From assembly GCA_965224415.1 (NCBI GenBank), contig CBDCZB010000001.1, positions 1 to 64,000 of the forward strand: a stretch of DNA of 64,000 nucleotides, read 5' to 3'. Made by a program: the position numbers and the translations under genes. Within the stretch, counting starts at the first letter, position 1. Every line of letters begins with the position of its first letter. The notes below the pieces were generated by a model. The model was not told where the DNA came from and did not search any database. It saw nothing but the letters and a program-made list of their open reading frames with translations. Of this stretch, positions 54,666-62,399 are shown piece after piece. Source of the stretch: DAOUJI01 sp965224415. GTDB lineage: Bacteria > Chloroflexota > Dehalococcoidia > Lucifugimonadales > JAGWBF01.

Positions 54666-55529
54666 CTACGGCTTGTACAAGGACTGGTCGACGATCTCCT
54701 CCACTTCCTTCATCACCCCGTCGTCCATGCCGAAACTCTCCTTTTCGCCAGGGAACGTTCCTTCCTGGACATCCGAAGCGTAACGGCGCAGAGCGTCGGA
54801 AATGGTCGCCGCCAGCTTGGTGTACTGCCTGGCGTGCTTTGGCGCAAAGTCGGTGAAGAGTCCGAGCATATCGTGGAGCACCTGCACCTGCCCATCGCAA
54901 TGGGGCCCTGCTCCGATTCCGATGGTCGGTATGGTCAGTCTGCGACTGATGGCGCCAGCCAGAGAAGTGGGCAGCAGCTCCAGCACGACGGCATACGCGC
55001 CCGCGTCTTCCAGAGCTACGGCGTCCCTGATTAGCTGGGCCGCTTCTTCTATGTCCTTTCCCCTGACCCTATAGCCGCCAAAGCCATTCACTGATTGAGG
55101 AGTCAGCCCAATGTGCCCCATGACAGGTACGCCGCTCTCCACGATTCTGGCGACGGTCTCGGCGACTCTTACGCCCCCTTCGAGCTTCACCGAATGGGCG
55201 CCTCCTTCCTGCAACAGCCGGCCCGCGTTCCGCATGGCCTCGCCCGCGTCTATCTGGTAGGTCATAAAGGGGAGGTCGGCCACCACCATGGACCTCTTGA
55301 CGCCCCGAACGACGGCCTTGGAGTGGTGGATGATGTCCTCCATGGTAACGGGTATCGTGGACTCGTGGCCGAGCATCACCATGCCTAGGCTGTCGCCTAC
55401 CAGAATCAACGGAATCTCGGCCTCGTCCGCCAGCTTTGCCGTGGGGTAATCGTAGGCCGTGACCATGGGGATTTTCTCACCCCGAGCCTTGAGGGCGGCA
55501 ATCTCTCTAACGGTGACCCTTCGATTCAT
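54666..55529 (-). CDS. panB: Ketopantoate hydroxymethyltransferase PanB
   Basis: A 287-residue enzyme that adds a hydroxymethyl group to ketoisovalerate. 'MVTAYDYPTAKLADEA' opens the barrel; 'LVGDSLGMVMLGHESTIPVTMEDIIHHSKAVVRG' carries metal ligands, 'VMGHIGLTPQSVNGFGGYRVRGK' and 'TIGIGAGPHCDGQVQVLHDMLGLF' the active-site loop and C-terminal signature. It lies upstream of panC. Confidence 0.97.
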   Translation of the reverse strand: MNRRVTVREIAALKARGEKIPMVTAYDYPTAKLADEAEIPLILVGDSLGMVMLGHESTIPVTMEDIIHHSKAVVRGVKRSMVVADLPFMTYQIDAGEAMRNAGRLLQEGGAHSVKLEGGVRVAETVARIVESGVPVMGHIGLTPQSVNGFGGYRVRGKDIEEAAQLIRDAVALEDAGAYAVVLELLPTSLAGAISRRLTIPTIGIGAGPHCDGQVQVLHDMLGLFTDFAPKHARQYTKLAATISDALRRYASDVQEGTFPGEKESFGMDDGVMKEVEEIVDQSLYKP

Positions 55530-55591
55530 TCGTCAGTCCTCTTATCAGAATTTTGAGCGGCGTGTCAGGTAGTCCTACGACGCCGATTCCT

Positions 55592-56461
55592 CTAACGACT
55601 CGACATTAACTCCTCGATTTCGTCTATCACCTTCTCGTCTACACCGTTGGCCAAGGCCATCTTGTAAGTCCCCCGCGCCATGTCCCGATACATGGGTATG
55701 AGATGAGGCAGTCTCTTCTCCAGCGAGCTTATGTGGGACGCCACGGTGGCTTTGTCCCCCCTCATCAAAGGCCCCGTGACGCTTGGGGCTACGCCTGAGC
55801 GCGAAATGTTGTCCAGGGTTGTCCTGGCGATGGGCAGTATGGCGGAGAGGGCTTGGTCGTCCGAAAACCCCATCTCCCTCCAAACGTCCACGGCGGCTTG
55901 GACGAGGACACCCAAGTATCCGCAGCTTATAACCGCAGACGCGTGGTACATCGAGCGGTCGTAGGAGTCCAGGATTATGGCCTTGCCTCCCATCGCCTGG
56001 GCCATCTTTGTCAGGGTTTCAAGGGCCGGAACGTCTCCGTCAACGGCAAATGTGACTCCCCGCACCCTCTCCGCAGCCTCGGCTGCAGACTTTATCCCAG
56101 CAAAGGTCTGGAAGGGATGGAAGGTTCCTCTGAGTCCTCCTGCCAGTTTGACGGGTTCCAGGGGTTCCAACAACAGGGCCCCGCTGCAATGCACCGCTAG
56201 CTGACCTTTCCTCCACTGCGCCTTGGACGCAATCTCCTCGATGGAGTCGTCAGGCGCCGTAATGAACACGATGTCACAGCCGGCGGTCAGGTCTTCCGTT
56301 GACGCGGCCTCGCATCCCGGAATCAGCCCCGCCAGATTACGAGCCGATTCATGGGTGCGGCTGGCGATACAGACGACCCCGTATCCGGCGTTGTGCAGTG
56401 CCAGGGCAAGACCGGTCCCCGCCGCGCCGGCGCCAATGAATCCTATGGCTCCGTTATTCAA
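55592..56461 (-). CDS. Rossmann-fold/DUF2520 oxidoreductase-like protein
   Basis: A 289-residue protein of the Rossmann-like plus DUF2520 family. 'IGFIGAGAAGTGLALALHNAGY' is the dinucleotide motif; 'HCSGALLLEPLEPVKLAGGLRGTFHPFQTFA' and 'AVISCGYLGVLVQAAVDVW' are family signatures. It resembles ketopantoate reductase in fold and lies directly upstream of panB-panC, where the missing panE step would be expected. That function is likely but not shown by sequence. Confidence 0.85.
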   Translation of the reverse strand: MNNGAIGFIGAGAAGTGLALALHNAGYGVVCIASRTHESARNLAGLIPGCEAASTEDLTAGCDIVFITAPDDSIEEIASKAQWRKGQLAVHCSGALLLEPLEPVKLAGGLRGTFHPFQTFAGIKSAAEAAERVRGVTFAVDGDVPALETLTKMAQAMGGKAIILDSYDRSMYHASAVISCGYLGVLVQAAVDVWREMGFSDDQALSAILPIARTTLDNISRSGVAPSVTGPLMRGDKATVASHISSLEKRLPHLIPMYRDMARGTYKMALANGVDEKVIDEIEELMSSR

Positions 56462-57437
56462 GAGACTCTTTCCATTCAGAGGCCGAGGGCACTCCGCCCA
56501 GTCCTGTGGCCAGCGTCACGGCCCGCACTATAGACAAGCTCACCGCCTCCACGACGGCCGCTCCCAAGGCGGTCAGGTCAGCCTCCACCGGCGAGCTGCC
56601 TGTGGCGAGGGCAAACATGGAGTCTCCGTCCCGGATGGTGTGGCAAGGCCTTATGGCCATCGCAAGGCCGTCGTGGCTGACTCTTGCCAGATGGTGGACC
56701 TGCTCCTTGGTGAGTTTTGCGTCGGTGGCCACAACTCCAATGGTGGTGTTGACCCCGATGGGCGCCGCTGCACTGGAATTCTGAGAGAGCAAGACCTCTA
56801 CGGAGTCCAGGAATTCTCCCGTCGATGCTTCGCGCGGCCCTGCCAGAATGCACCCAGTCTTTGGGTCCGCCACTCCGCCGAAAGCATTGACGGCAACTAT
56901 GGCGCCCGCGGTCAGACCATCGCCGGTGCGGACTGCGGCGGTGCCGATGCCCCCCTTGACGGCCCGTTCCATTCCCAGGGCTTTGCCCACCGTGGCGCCA
57001 GTGCCTGCCCCCACCGATCCCTCTTCCACTGCACGGTCAGTCGCCGACAGGCAGGCCCTGTATCCGTCGTCGGCCTCAGGCCTTGCCGTATGTGTCACGA
57101 GCCCCAGGTCGTAGAGGACTGCAGCCGACACTATGGGGACTTTCACGGCTCCAGCCTCAAATCCCACACCCTTCTCTTCCAAATACTTCACGACGCCTGC
57201 CGCGGCGTCTAGACCAAACGCGGAGCCTCCGCTGAGCAGGACCGCATGTACTTTTTCCACCAGGTTTCCCGGCCTAAGCAGGTCCGTCTCTCTCGTTCCT
57301 GGAGCCCCGCCCCGCACGTCCACACCGGCTACGGCTCCGTCCATCGCCAGGATGACGGTGCACCCTGTCGCCCCGTCCAGATTGGTGCAGTGGCCGACTT
57401 GAATGCCTGGAGTTTCGACGATTCCTCGGACGGTCAT
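56454..57437 (-). CDS. P1-family (DmpA-like) aminopeptidase
   Basis: A 327-residue autoprocessed Ntn-hydrolase of the DmpA/P1 family. 'VHAVLLSGGSAFGLDAAAGVVKYLEEKGVGFE' is the family signature. The self-cleavage nucleophile appears as Thr in 'IGVNTTIGVVATDAKLTKEQ' (V-N-T-T-I). It cleaves beta- or D-amino acid peptides and nylon-like amides. It overlaps the DUF2520 gene by 8 bp, so the four genes form one operon with pan. Confidence 0.9.
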   Translation of the reverse strand: MTVRGIVETPGIQVGHCTNLDGATGCTVILAMDGAVAGVDVRGGAPGTRETDLLRPGNLVEKVHAVLLSGGSAFGLDAAAGVVKYLEEKGVGFEAGAVKVPIVSAAVLYDLGLVTHTARPEADDGYRACLSATDRAVEEGSVGAGTGATVGKALGMERAVKGGIGTAAVRTGDGLTAGAIVAVNAFGGVADPKTGCILAGPREASTGEFLDSVEVLLSQNSSAAAPIGVNTTIGVVATDAKLTKEQVHHLARVSHDGLAMAIRPCHTIRDGDSMFALATGSSPVEADLTALGAAVVEAVSLSIVRAVTLATGLGGVPSASEWKESLE

Positions 57438-57454
57438 GATGAAAACAATAAAAT

Positions 57455-57482
57455 GCCTTCCCCCCTGTTCAAGGGGAAAGGC
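57455..57482 (-). terminator. Hairpin with T-tract before the P1 peptidase gene
   Basis: On the minus strand GCCTTTCCCC and GGGGGGAAGGC pair around TTGAACA and are followed by ATTTTATTGTTTT, ending at the ATG. It could terminate the upstream gene or attenuate the peptidase operon. Confidence 0.6.
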
Positions 57483-57629
57483 ACAAAGGTCTTTCGGCTA
57501 TTTCGACCGTCCGGGCCTTCTGGGGTTCCGGCGGCCACGATTGTCCCGCTTATGGCTCACCCCCTCACCGGGTGGATGGCAACTAAATCATACCATCCGG
57601 CTAGGGCGTGTCAAGCGGGCGTTCCCATC

Positions 57630-57679
57630 ACTCTAACACTGTCATTCCGAAGCGCAGCGAGGAATGACAGTGTTAGAGT
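57630..57679. repeat. Perfect 19-bp inverted repeat
   Basis: The arm ACTCTAACACTGTCATTCC (57630-57648) is repeated exactly in inverse at 57661-57679 around a 12-bp loop, GAAGCGCAGCGA. The core 'GTCATTCC...GCGAGGAATGAC' resembles the scattered palindromic repeats seen in many bacterial genomes. It lies between two minus-strand genes and could be a small non-autonomous element or an RNA hairpin. Confidence 0.8.
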
Positions 57680-57766
57680 ACTCTCGGCGGGCCTTTCGGG
57701 CGCACGCTCTCAGTTGCTCGCCGTTCCTCGGCCCCGCCTCTAGAGCATAAAGCTGCTCGGCAGGGT

Positions 57767-58072
57767 CTAAGCGGCTAGAGGGGCGAGCTCCCTTTCTTCA
57801 GACGACTTGCGGATTATCCTGAAGATGGTCCTCTGGCTGATGGAGAACTGTGACGCCACCTCGGAGATGGAGACGCCATCCCGCTTGACGGCTTCTATGA
57901 TGTTCTGGTCCCGCTCCCGTCGCTTCTCGCGTTGAAGCCAGCCAGGGTCGTCGTATTTGCATTGGGGTAGAGGGCACCTGAGGCACGAAGGGTATATCTC
58001 GCATCCGTCGTCTCTGTAGGGGAACCTTTCGGGCAACATGTCTACTGAAGCAACCGCAGCCTGTTGAAGCAT
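57767..58072 (-). CDS. HTH protein with four-Cys cluster, SOS-like promoter
   Basis: A 101-residue protein in two parts. Residues 23-37 hold CEIYPSCLRCPLPQC, a C-x5-C-x2-C-x4-C cluster able to bind an Fe-S cluster or zinc. Residues 55-88 form a resolvase-type helix-turn-helix: 'RDQNIIEAVKRDGVSISEVASQFSISQRTIFRIIRK'. No named family is recognised. GAGGTG precedes ATG 58072. The promoter overlaps a perfect palindrome of the same type as the lexA operator, so the gene is probably induced by DNA damage. Confidence 0.75.
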   Translation of the reverse strand: MLQQAAVASVDMLPERFPYRDDGCEIYPSCLRCPLPQCKYDDPGWLQREKRRERDQNIIEAVKRDGVSISEVASQFSISQRTIFRIIRKSSEERELAPLAA

Positions 58073-58100
58073 AACTACACCTCATGATTGGTTAGAAAAC

Positions 58101-58130
58101 ATTATAGAACAGACGTTCTATAATGTTCAA
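58101..58130 (-). promoter_or_regulatory. Promoter fully overlapped by a perfect SOS-like palindrome
   Basis: On the minus strand TTGAAC (58125-58130) and TATAAT (58101-58106) are 18 bp apart. The arms ATTATAGAAC and GTTCTATAAT, split by AGAC, form a perfect palindrome across the spacer and -10 (58101-58124). The core GAAC-N4-GTTC is the Gram-positive-type LexA box. Confidence 0.8.
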
Positions 58131-58150
58131 TAGGTCTTTGGCTGAGGTTG

Positions 58151-58253
58151 ACGGCTTTTCAGGCTGTTGATATAGCGCTTGCTCTCCCATTGCCACGTGC
58201 TATCATTATACGGCGGTGGGAGCACGGCTTTTTAAGGCTGTCGATATAGCGTT
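58151..58253. repeat. Imperfect direct repeat (two 30-bp units)
   Basis: Units at 58151-58180 and 58224-58253 share ACGGCTTTT and AGGCTGT-GATATAGCG with a few changes. They lie 43 bp apart just before the GTPase gene. They may be paired protein sites or the trace of a short duplication. Confidence 0.65.
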
Positions 58254-58285
58254 TCCCACCCCACCTGCGCCGAGGGAGGGCCGTT

Positions 58286-59275
58286 ATGCCGGCCAACCTG
58301 CCTCCCGCATACTACGAAGCGGAAAAGCGGTTCAGGGCAGCGAAGACCATCCCTGAAAAGGTGGCCGCCCTCCAAGAGATGATGTCCGCTACCCCCAAGC
58401 ACAAGGGGACGGACCATCTGAGAGCCGACCAGAGGTCTCGCCTGGCCCGGTTAATGGCCGACCTGGAAAAGCCAAGGGCTACAGCTGGAGGAGGCCCACA
58501 ACCCTTCTCGATCCGGAAGGAGGGAGCCGGACAGGCTGCGCTCATAGGTCTGCCGAACTCAGGCAAGTCGCAACTGCTCGCCACACTCACCGGGGCCTCG
58601 GTCAAAGTGGCCGCTTATCCCTTCTCCACCCAGGTCCCACAGCCCGGCATGTTGAAGCACCAGAACGTCCTCACCCAGCTGATAGACACGCCCGCCCTCA
58701 ACGACCATGACATGCAGACCAGACTCTTTAGCCTCCTCAGAAACGCCGACATTCTGCTGCCGGCGCTCGACTTGTCAGCCGACCCGGTGGAGCAGTTGGA
58801 TGAAATCACGTCCGAGCTTGGCCGCTGGGGGTTCCGCCTGCTGGACCGGCATGAGGACCCCGACCCGGAGGACTACCGCACCCATAAGAAATGCGTCATA
58901 GTCGCCAACAAGGCAGACATGGACGGCGCCCTTGACCAGTACCTCAGAATCGAAGAGGCGGCGGGCGACCGACACTGGCTGGTCATGACTTCTGCCACGG
59001 AAGACGTGGGGTTGGACCAGCTGCGGGAAAGCGTGTTCGCCGCCCTGGGCAAGGTCCGCGTCTATACCAGAGCGCCAGGCGAAGACCCCGACTACGATTC
59101 ACCCATCATTCTCACTATGGGCAGCAACGTAGAGGACGCAGCCCAGTCACTGCACAGGGACTGGAAGCAGAGGCTGAAGTACGCTCTCCTCTGGGGTTCG
59201 GGAAAGTTCGACGCCCAAAGGGTGGGCAGAGACTACGTCTTGGCTGACGGAGACGTTCTGGAATTCCACGGGTAA
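58286..59275 (+). CDS. TGS-domain GTPase (DRG/Obg-like)
   Basis: A 329-residue GTPase. G1 is 'IGLPNSGKSQLLATLTGAS', the G2 region 'YPFSTQVPQPGML', and G4 'NKAD'. G3, usually DTPGL, reads 'IDTPAL', lacking the Gly. 'HRDWKQRLKYALLWGSGKFDAQRVGRDYVLADGDVLEFHG' is a C-terminal TGS domain. The order GTPase-TGS without the Obg glycine-rich domain matches the DRG branch. Loss of the G3 Gly suggests slow or altered hydrolysis. A ribosome-linked role is typical of the family. Confidence 0.85.
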   Translation: MPANLPPAYYEAEKRFRAAKTIPEKVAALQEMMSATPKHKGTDHLRADQRSRLARLMADLEKPRATAGGGPQPFSIRKEGAGQAALIGLPNSGKSQLLATLTGASVKVAAYPFSTQVPQPGMLKHQNVLTQLIDTPALNDHDMQTRLFSLLRNADILLPALDLSADPVEQLDEITSELGRWGFRLLDRHEDPDPEDYRTHKKCVIVANKADMDGALDQYLRIEEAAGDRHWLVMTSATEDVGLDQLRESVFAALGKVRVYTRAPGEDPDYDSPIILTMGSNVEDAAQSLHRDWKQRLKYALLWGSGKFDAQRVGRDYVLADGDVLEFHG

Positions 59276-59304
59276 AACTAGTTGTGGCGCGAGCTGCTCC
59301 GGTC

Positions 59305-59742
59305 TCAGGCGGGAGTGAGCTCATGCACCTCGACGACCAGTTCGCGGCCAAGCGTTCTCAGGGCCCTGTTAATGCGGCTGGCGGCGGTTTTGTGGCGGGG
59401 ATCCAGCATACGGCGCACGGATTTCTCATCAGCTCCAAGGCGGTGGGCCAGACTGACGCGGGACAGGCCGCTCTCCCGAAAGGCCAGCACAAAAGCGGCC
59501 TTCGCGGCCATGTCAGTTGGCACAGCCACAAGACGCTCGCCGATTTCCAGTGCGCTGGGCGTCGGGACCGGCTCGCCGTCATCGATGCGTCCTGCGATGG
59601 CTTCTTCCAAGGCATCCTGAGCTTGAACTAGGGCTTCCGCTTCGTCGACGCCGGACGTGAGGCACTCCGGAAGGTCCCTAAACGATACGACGACCTCATG
59701 CGCTCCGGAGTGTTCCAGCAGTGCAGGGTAGATAAACCGCAT
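59305..59742 (-). CDS. hicB: HicB-type antitoxin with HTH
   Basis: A 145-residue HicB-family protein. The N-terminal partial RNase-H fold is 'HEVVVSFRDLPECLTSGVDEAEALVQAQDALEEAI'. The C-terminal helix-turn-helix is 'GLSRVSLAHRLGADEKSVRRMLDPRHKTAASRINRAL', an Xre-like DNA-binding region. It neutralises HicA and represses its own operon. It is 21 bp downstream of hicA. Confidence 0.9.
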   Translation of the reverse strand: MRFIYPALLEHSGAHEVVVSFRDLPECLTSGVDEAEALVQAQDALEEAIAGRIDDGEPVPTPSALEIGERLVAVPTDMAAKAAFVLAFRESGLSRVSLAHRLGADEKSVRRMLDPRHKTAASRINRALRTLGRELVVEVHELTPA

Positions 59743-59763
59743 TGTCGCTCTCCTCAGAGTCCT

Positions 59764-59979
59764 TTACCTGAAATCGTCCCGTTCGAGTCCCAGTTGGCGA
59801 ATCATCCTGGACAGAAATCCGTGGGATATTTCCTTCCGCCGGTCTTTTAGGATGGTCTTGCGTTCGCCAAAGTACAGGGTGCTGTGACTGCCCTTGCCTC
59901 GCTTGTGGTCGATTCTCACGGCTACACCGTGACTACGTCCAATCTCGGACACTTTAACCACGAACTCCCTCCCGGTCAC
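59764..59979 (-). CDS. hicA: HicA-type mRNA interferase toxin
   Basis: A 71-residue HicA toxin with the double-stranded-RNA-binding fold. The catalytic His is in 'KRGKGSHSTLYFG'; 'ISHGFLSRMIRQLGLERDDF' is the C-terminal helix. GTG 59979. Order hicA-hicB is normal. It cuts mRNA when free of HicB. Confidence 0.92.
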   Translation of the reverse strand: MTGREFVVKVSEIGRSHGVAVRIDHKRGKGSHSTLYFGERKTILKDRRKEISHGFLSRMIRQLGLERDDFR

Positions 59980-60073
59980 ACACTGATAATCGGACTGAAC
60001 TGTCCGAAAGTCAAGGGCCCGTGGCTGATGATGAGGCCCACGCCGAGGCCGGCGTTCGCTTGGGGACTTTCCG

Positions 60074-60586
60074 CTAAGGTCGAAGCCCTTCGGGGAGGTC
60101 TACGGTCATGCGGGCGGACTCCACGTCCACGTCCAAGACCACTCCTTCCAACGCGGGCACAAGGACTTCTCGCCCGTCCTTAGTGACGACATAGACATCG
60201 TTAGGGCCTGCGTCCAGGATTTCGGTCAATGCGCCCAAGCTCTCGCCGGAGACGGTGTAGACCTCCATGTCGATAAGCTGGAAGTGGTAGTAGCTGCCGT
60301 CGGGCGGAGGGGGGACCATGTCTCTTGGAACCGTCAGTTCCAGTCCCAGGCGCTTCTGTGCATCCTCCCGGGAATCGATTCCCTTCAGCTTTATCGCAAG
60401 GGAGCCGCCCGGGAGCTTGGCGGACCTCTGAAGGAGATGAGGCGTTCCCTCTAGAAATAAATATCCCCCGGGGGCGAACCGCCCGGGGAAGTCGCTAAGA
60501 GGTTCGATCTTTAGTTGTCCAGCCAGTCCTCTGGCAGCTAGGACCTTTCCCACTACTACCAGCCCGTCGTCTTGTTCCCTTCCCAT
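60074..60586 (-). CDS. rimM: Ribosome maturation factor RimM
   Basis: A 170-residue 30S maturation factor that binds S19. 'VVGKVLAARGLAGQLKIEPLSDFPGRF' is the N-terminal barrel and 'YYHFQLIDMEVYTVSGESLGALTEILDAGPNDVYVVTKDGREVLVPALEGVVLDVDV' the PRC-barrel domain. It lies downstream of rpsP and khpA; trmD, usually next, is not adjacent. Confidence 0.95.
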   Translation of the reverse strand: MGREQDDGLVVVGKVLAARGLAGQLKIEPLSDFPGRFAPGGYLFLEGTPHLLQRSAKLPGGSLAIKLKGIDSREDAQKRLGLELTVPRDMVPPPPDGSYYHFQLIDMEVYTVSGESLGALTEILDAGPNDVYVVTKDGREVLVPALEGVVLDVDVESARMTVDLPEGLRP

Positions 60587-60608
60587 CGGGGGGCCGGCTA
60601 TTGGGCCG

Positions 60609-60836
60609 CTACACTATTTCCAGCACGGCACGGGCGCCGTTTTTCACCGCGGCCACGCGAAGGAGCACCCGCATGGCTTGAGCAACCCGCCCCTGGCGGC
60701 CAATTATCTTCCCTTTGTCCTCGTCGGCCACCTCAAGCCTCAGCACTACCCGGTCATCCTCCACCTCTTCGTGAACAACCACTTCTTCGGGCTTACTGGC
60801 TAGGCTCTTGGCGATATACTCGATGAGCTCCTTCAT
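60609..60836 (-). CDS. khpA: KH-domain RNA-binding protein KhpA
   Basis: A 75-residue KH-domain protein. 'DKGKIIGRQGRVAQAMRVLLR' carries the GxxG loop (GRQG) for RNA binding. ATG 60836 overlaps the rpsP stop (ATGA). KhpA usually pairs with KhpB to act on small RNAs and cell-division genes. Confidence 0.93.
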   Translation of the reverse strand: MKELIEYIAKSLASKPEEVVVHEEVEDDRVVLRLEVADEDKGKIIGRQGRVAQAMRVLLRVAAVKNGARAVLEIV

Positions 60837-61090
60837 TGCGCCTTTGCCTTCTCGTAAATCCCGTTCCACTTGAAGATGCGTTCAACCGCTTCGGAAGGCT
60901 GGGCTCCCTTTTGCAGCCAGCCCACGGCCTTCTCCTCGTCCAACGTCACCTTGGGAGGGTCGATTAGGGGGTCGTAGTGGCCTATCCATTCAACATAGGC
61001 GCCGTCTCTCGGGGCCCTGCGGTCTGCAACAACGATACGGTAGGAAGGACGCCCCTTTTTGCCCACTCGCCTAAGTCGGATTCGCAACAT
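60833..61090 (-). CDS. rpsP: Ribosomal protein bS16
   Basis: An 85-residue 30S ribosomal protein: 'MLRIRLRRVGKKGRPSYRIVVADRRAPRDG' is the invariant N-terminus and 'YVEWIGHYDPL' follows. ATG 61090 is chosen since this is the family start; an upstream frame would add 22 unrelated residues. First gene of the rpsP-khpA-rimM operon. Confidence 0.97.
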   Translation of the reverse strand: MLRIRLRRVGKKGRPSYRIVVADRRAPRDGAYVEWIGHYDPLIDPPKVTLDEEKAVGWLQKGAQPSEAVERIFKWNGIYEKAKAQ

Positions 61091-61170
61091 GAAGCCTAGA
61101 CCTCGGTCAGATAAAGTTAACTTACCGATTCTAAGGCTACGGGTTAGCCTTGTCAACGTCAGGCAGGCTG

Positions 61171-61779
61171 TCAGGCGCTGGGTTCCGTAACGTATGCCGC
61201 CAATATGAGGTCTAACTCAACCATCAACAGCTTATTCCAGGCCAGACTTGTTCTGGCCGCCAACTCTTCATTGTCCATTTCTGCATCGAAGAGGGCCGCC
61301 AGCTTGGTCTGGTACATGGATATTACGCCGATGAGGTACTTGTAGGGCACGGGAGGCAACGGAGGACGGTGCACGGCCACGCTGTAGTGCATTGTTCCGA
61401 TGGCCGCGACATAGCGGGAAAAGCCGTCGTTGATGTGGGCAAGACAGTTGTTCATCATCCAACGGATCATGGTCAGCTTGTTGTCGTCGATGCGCTTCCG
61501 GTCGGGGGAGCCGTTGTCGTGGACGAAGAACTTGCGCGATTCCGGGTATTCCAGGAAGTGGTCGTAAATGTGGTCCACGAAGCTCTGTAACTTGGCCTGG
61601 ACCAAGGGGCCGCTCGCTCTAATTAGGTCGAGGTCTTCGTCGGAGAGGCCGACGAACTCCGACATCTCACGAAATCGGGCGGGCCAATCACGCGGGTCAA
61701 TCGGGGAATGTGATTCCTGCTGGGGGACAGACTGCTCAGGCACGGCCACGATGGTATCGGCTGTCAATCGCTCTGTCAA
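61171..61779 (-). CDS. Protoglobin-domain protein
   Basis: A 202-residue protoglobin, a heme protein of the globin superfamily. 'FREMSEFVGLSDEDLDLIRASGPLVQAKLQSFVDHIYDHFLEYPESRKFF' is the pre-helix and B-helix region; the proximal His is probably in 'AIGTMHYSVAVHRPPLPPVPYKYLIG'. There is no signalling domain attached, so it is a stand-alone gas sensor or O2/NO-handling protein. It lies upstream of rpsP but 80 bp away. Confidence 0.85.
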   Translation of the reverse strand: MTERLTADTIVAVPEQSVPQQESHSPIDPRDWPARFREMSEFVGLSDEDLDLIRASGPLVQAKLQSFVDHIYDHFLEYPESRKFFVHDNGSPDRKRIDDNKLTMIRWMMNNCLAHINDGFSRYVAAIGTMHYSVAVHRPPLPPVPYKYLIGVISMYQTKLAALFDAEMDNEELAARTSLAWNKLLMVELDLILAAYVTEPSA

Positions 61780-62030
61780 GCAGAGGAGACAATCGGCACT
61801 GTATCACTTTCCCCCATGCCCACGCCGCCGCCCACCGGAAGGAACGGACACATCGAAAGCGCGATGTGTGACATAAGGCACGTCAGACGGCCTGTTGCAT
61901 TTTCCTTTCTTGACCAACTCGCAGATATAATTATCATTCTTGAGGATAAAGTGAGAATAGAAACCAACGGGGCATAAATACCTTGCCTAATTTTTCCCTG
62001 ACCGATAATATCTATTTATAAAATATAAAA

Positions 62031-62058
62031 GGCCCGTAGCTCACCACAACCACGGGCC
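62031..62058 (-). terminator. Probable terminator for minus-strand transcription
   Basis: On the minus strand GGCCCGT pairs with ACGGGCC across a 14-nt loop, and the 3' side is CTTTTATATTTT. It lies downstream of the secreted-protein gene on that strand. Confidence 0.65.
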
Positions 62059-62310
62059 TAAAAAGGAGCTTCCGATACCATCGTTTCGCCAGCTAATGGA
62101 AAAGCCGAGCGTGATACACTCCGCGAAGTAGAACGCCTTGCGGGTCGTTCAGGATATTTCCGAGATAAAGGCTGAAATGCAACGCCAAATGCGGCAAGTC
62201 AGACAGTCTTTACCCCCTAGCTTTTGGCGTTAAAGCTCCATTTTCGATTATACAGAACGGGTAAATTCCGTTCAATAATTCATGACCACCGGAGCCTAAG
62301 TCCTCTCTAC

Positions 62311-62353
62311 GCCAACCAGCCCCGCTCACCATGCTTGAGCAGGGCTGGTTGGC
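62311..62353. repeat. 18-bp inverted repeat
   Basis: GCCAACCAGCCCcGCTCA (62311-62328) pairs with TGAGCaGGGCTGGTTGGC (62336-62353), one mismatch, 7-bp loop. It lies between the 62031 terminator and the secreted-protein gene and may be another termination or RNA element. Confidence 0.65.
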
Positions 62354-62399
62354 AGGGCGCCGGGAGCAGGCAAGCTCCCGACGCTAGTCTAGCTGTGGT

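Larger units (their letters stand above)
61780..62399. other. AT-rich non-coding region with two hairpins
   Basis: About 620 bp between the protoglobin and a secreted-protein gene without a supported gene. It is clearly richer in A and T than its surroundings (61900-62290). A hairpin flanked by A/T runs lies at 62031-62058 and a long inverted repeat at 62311-62353. Structured RNA is possible; no tRNA or known ncRNA was recognised. Confidence 0.5.

Noticed and set aside
62068..62230. Possible tRNA-Sec or other small RNA in the AT-rich gap
   Set aside because: No cloverleaf with UCA anticodon could be traced by eye; only simple hairpins are visible.
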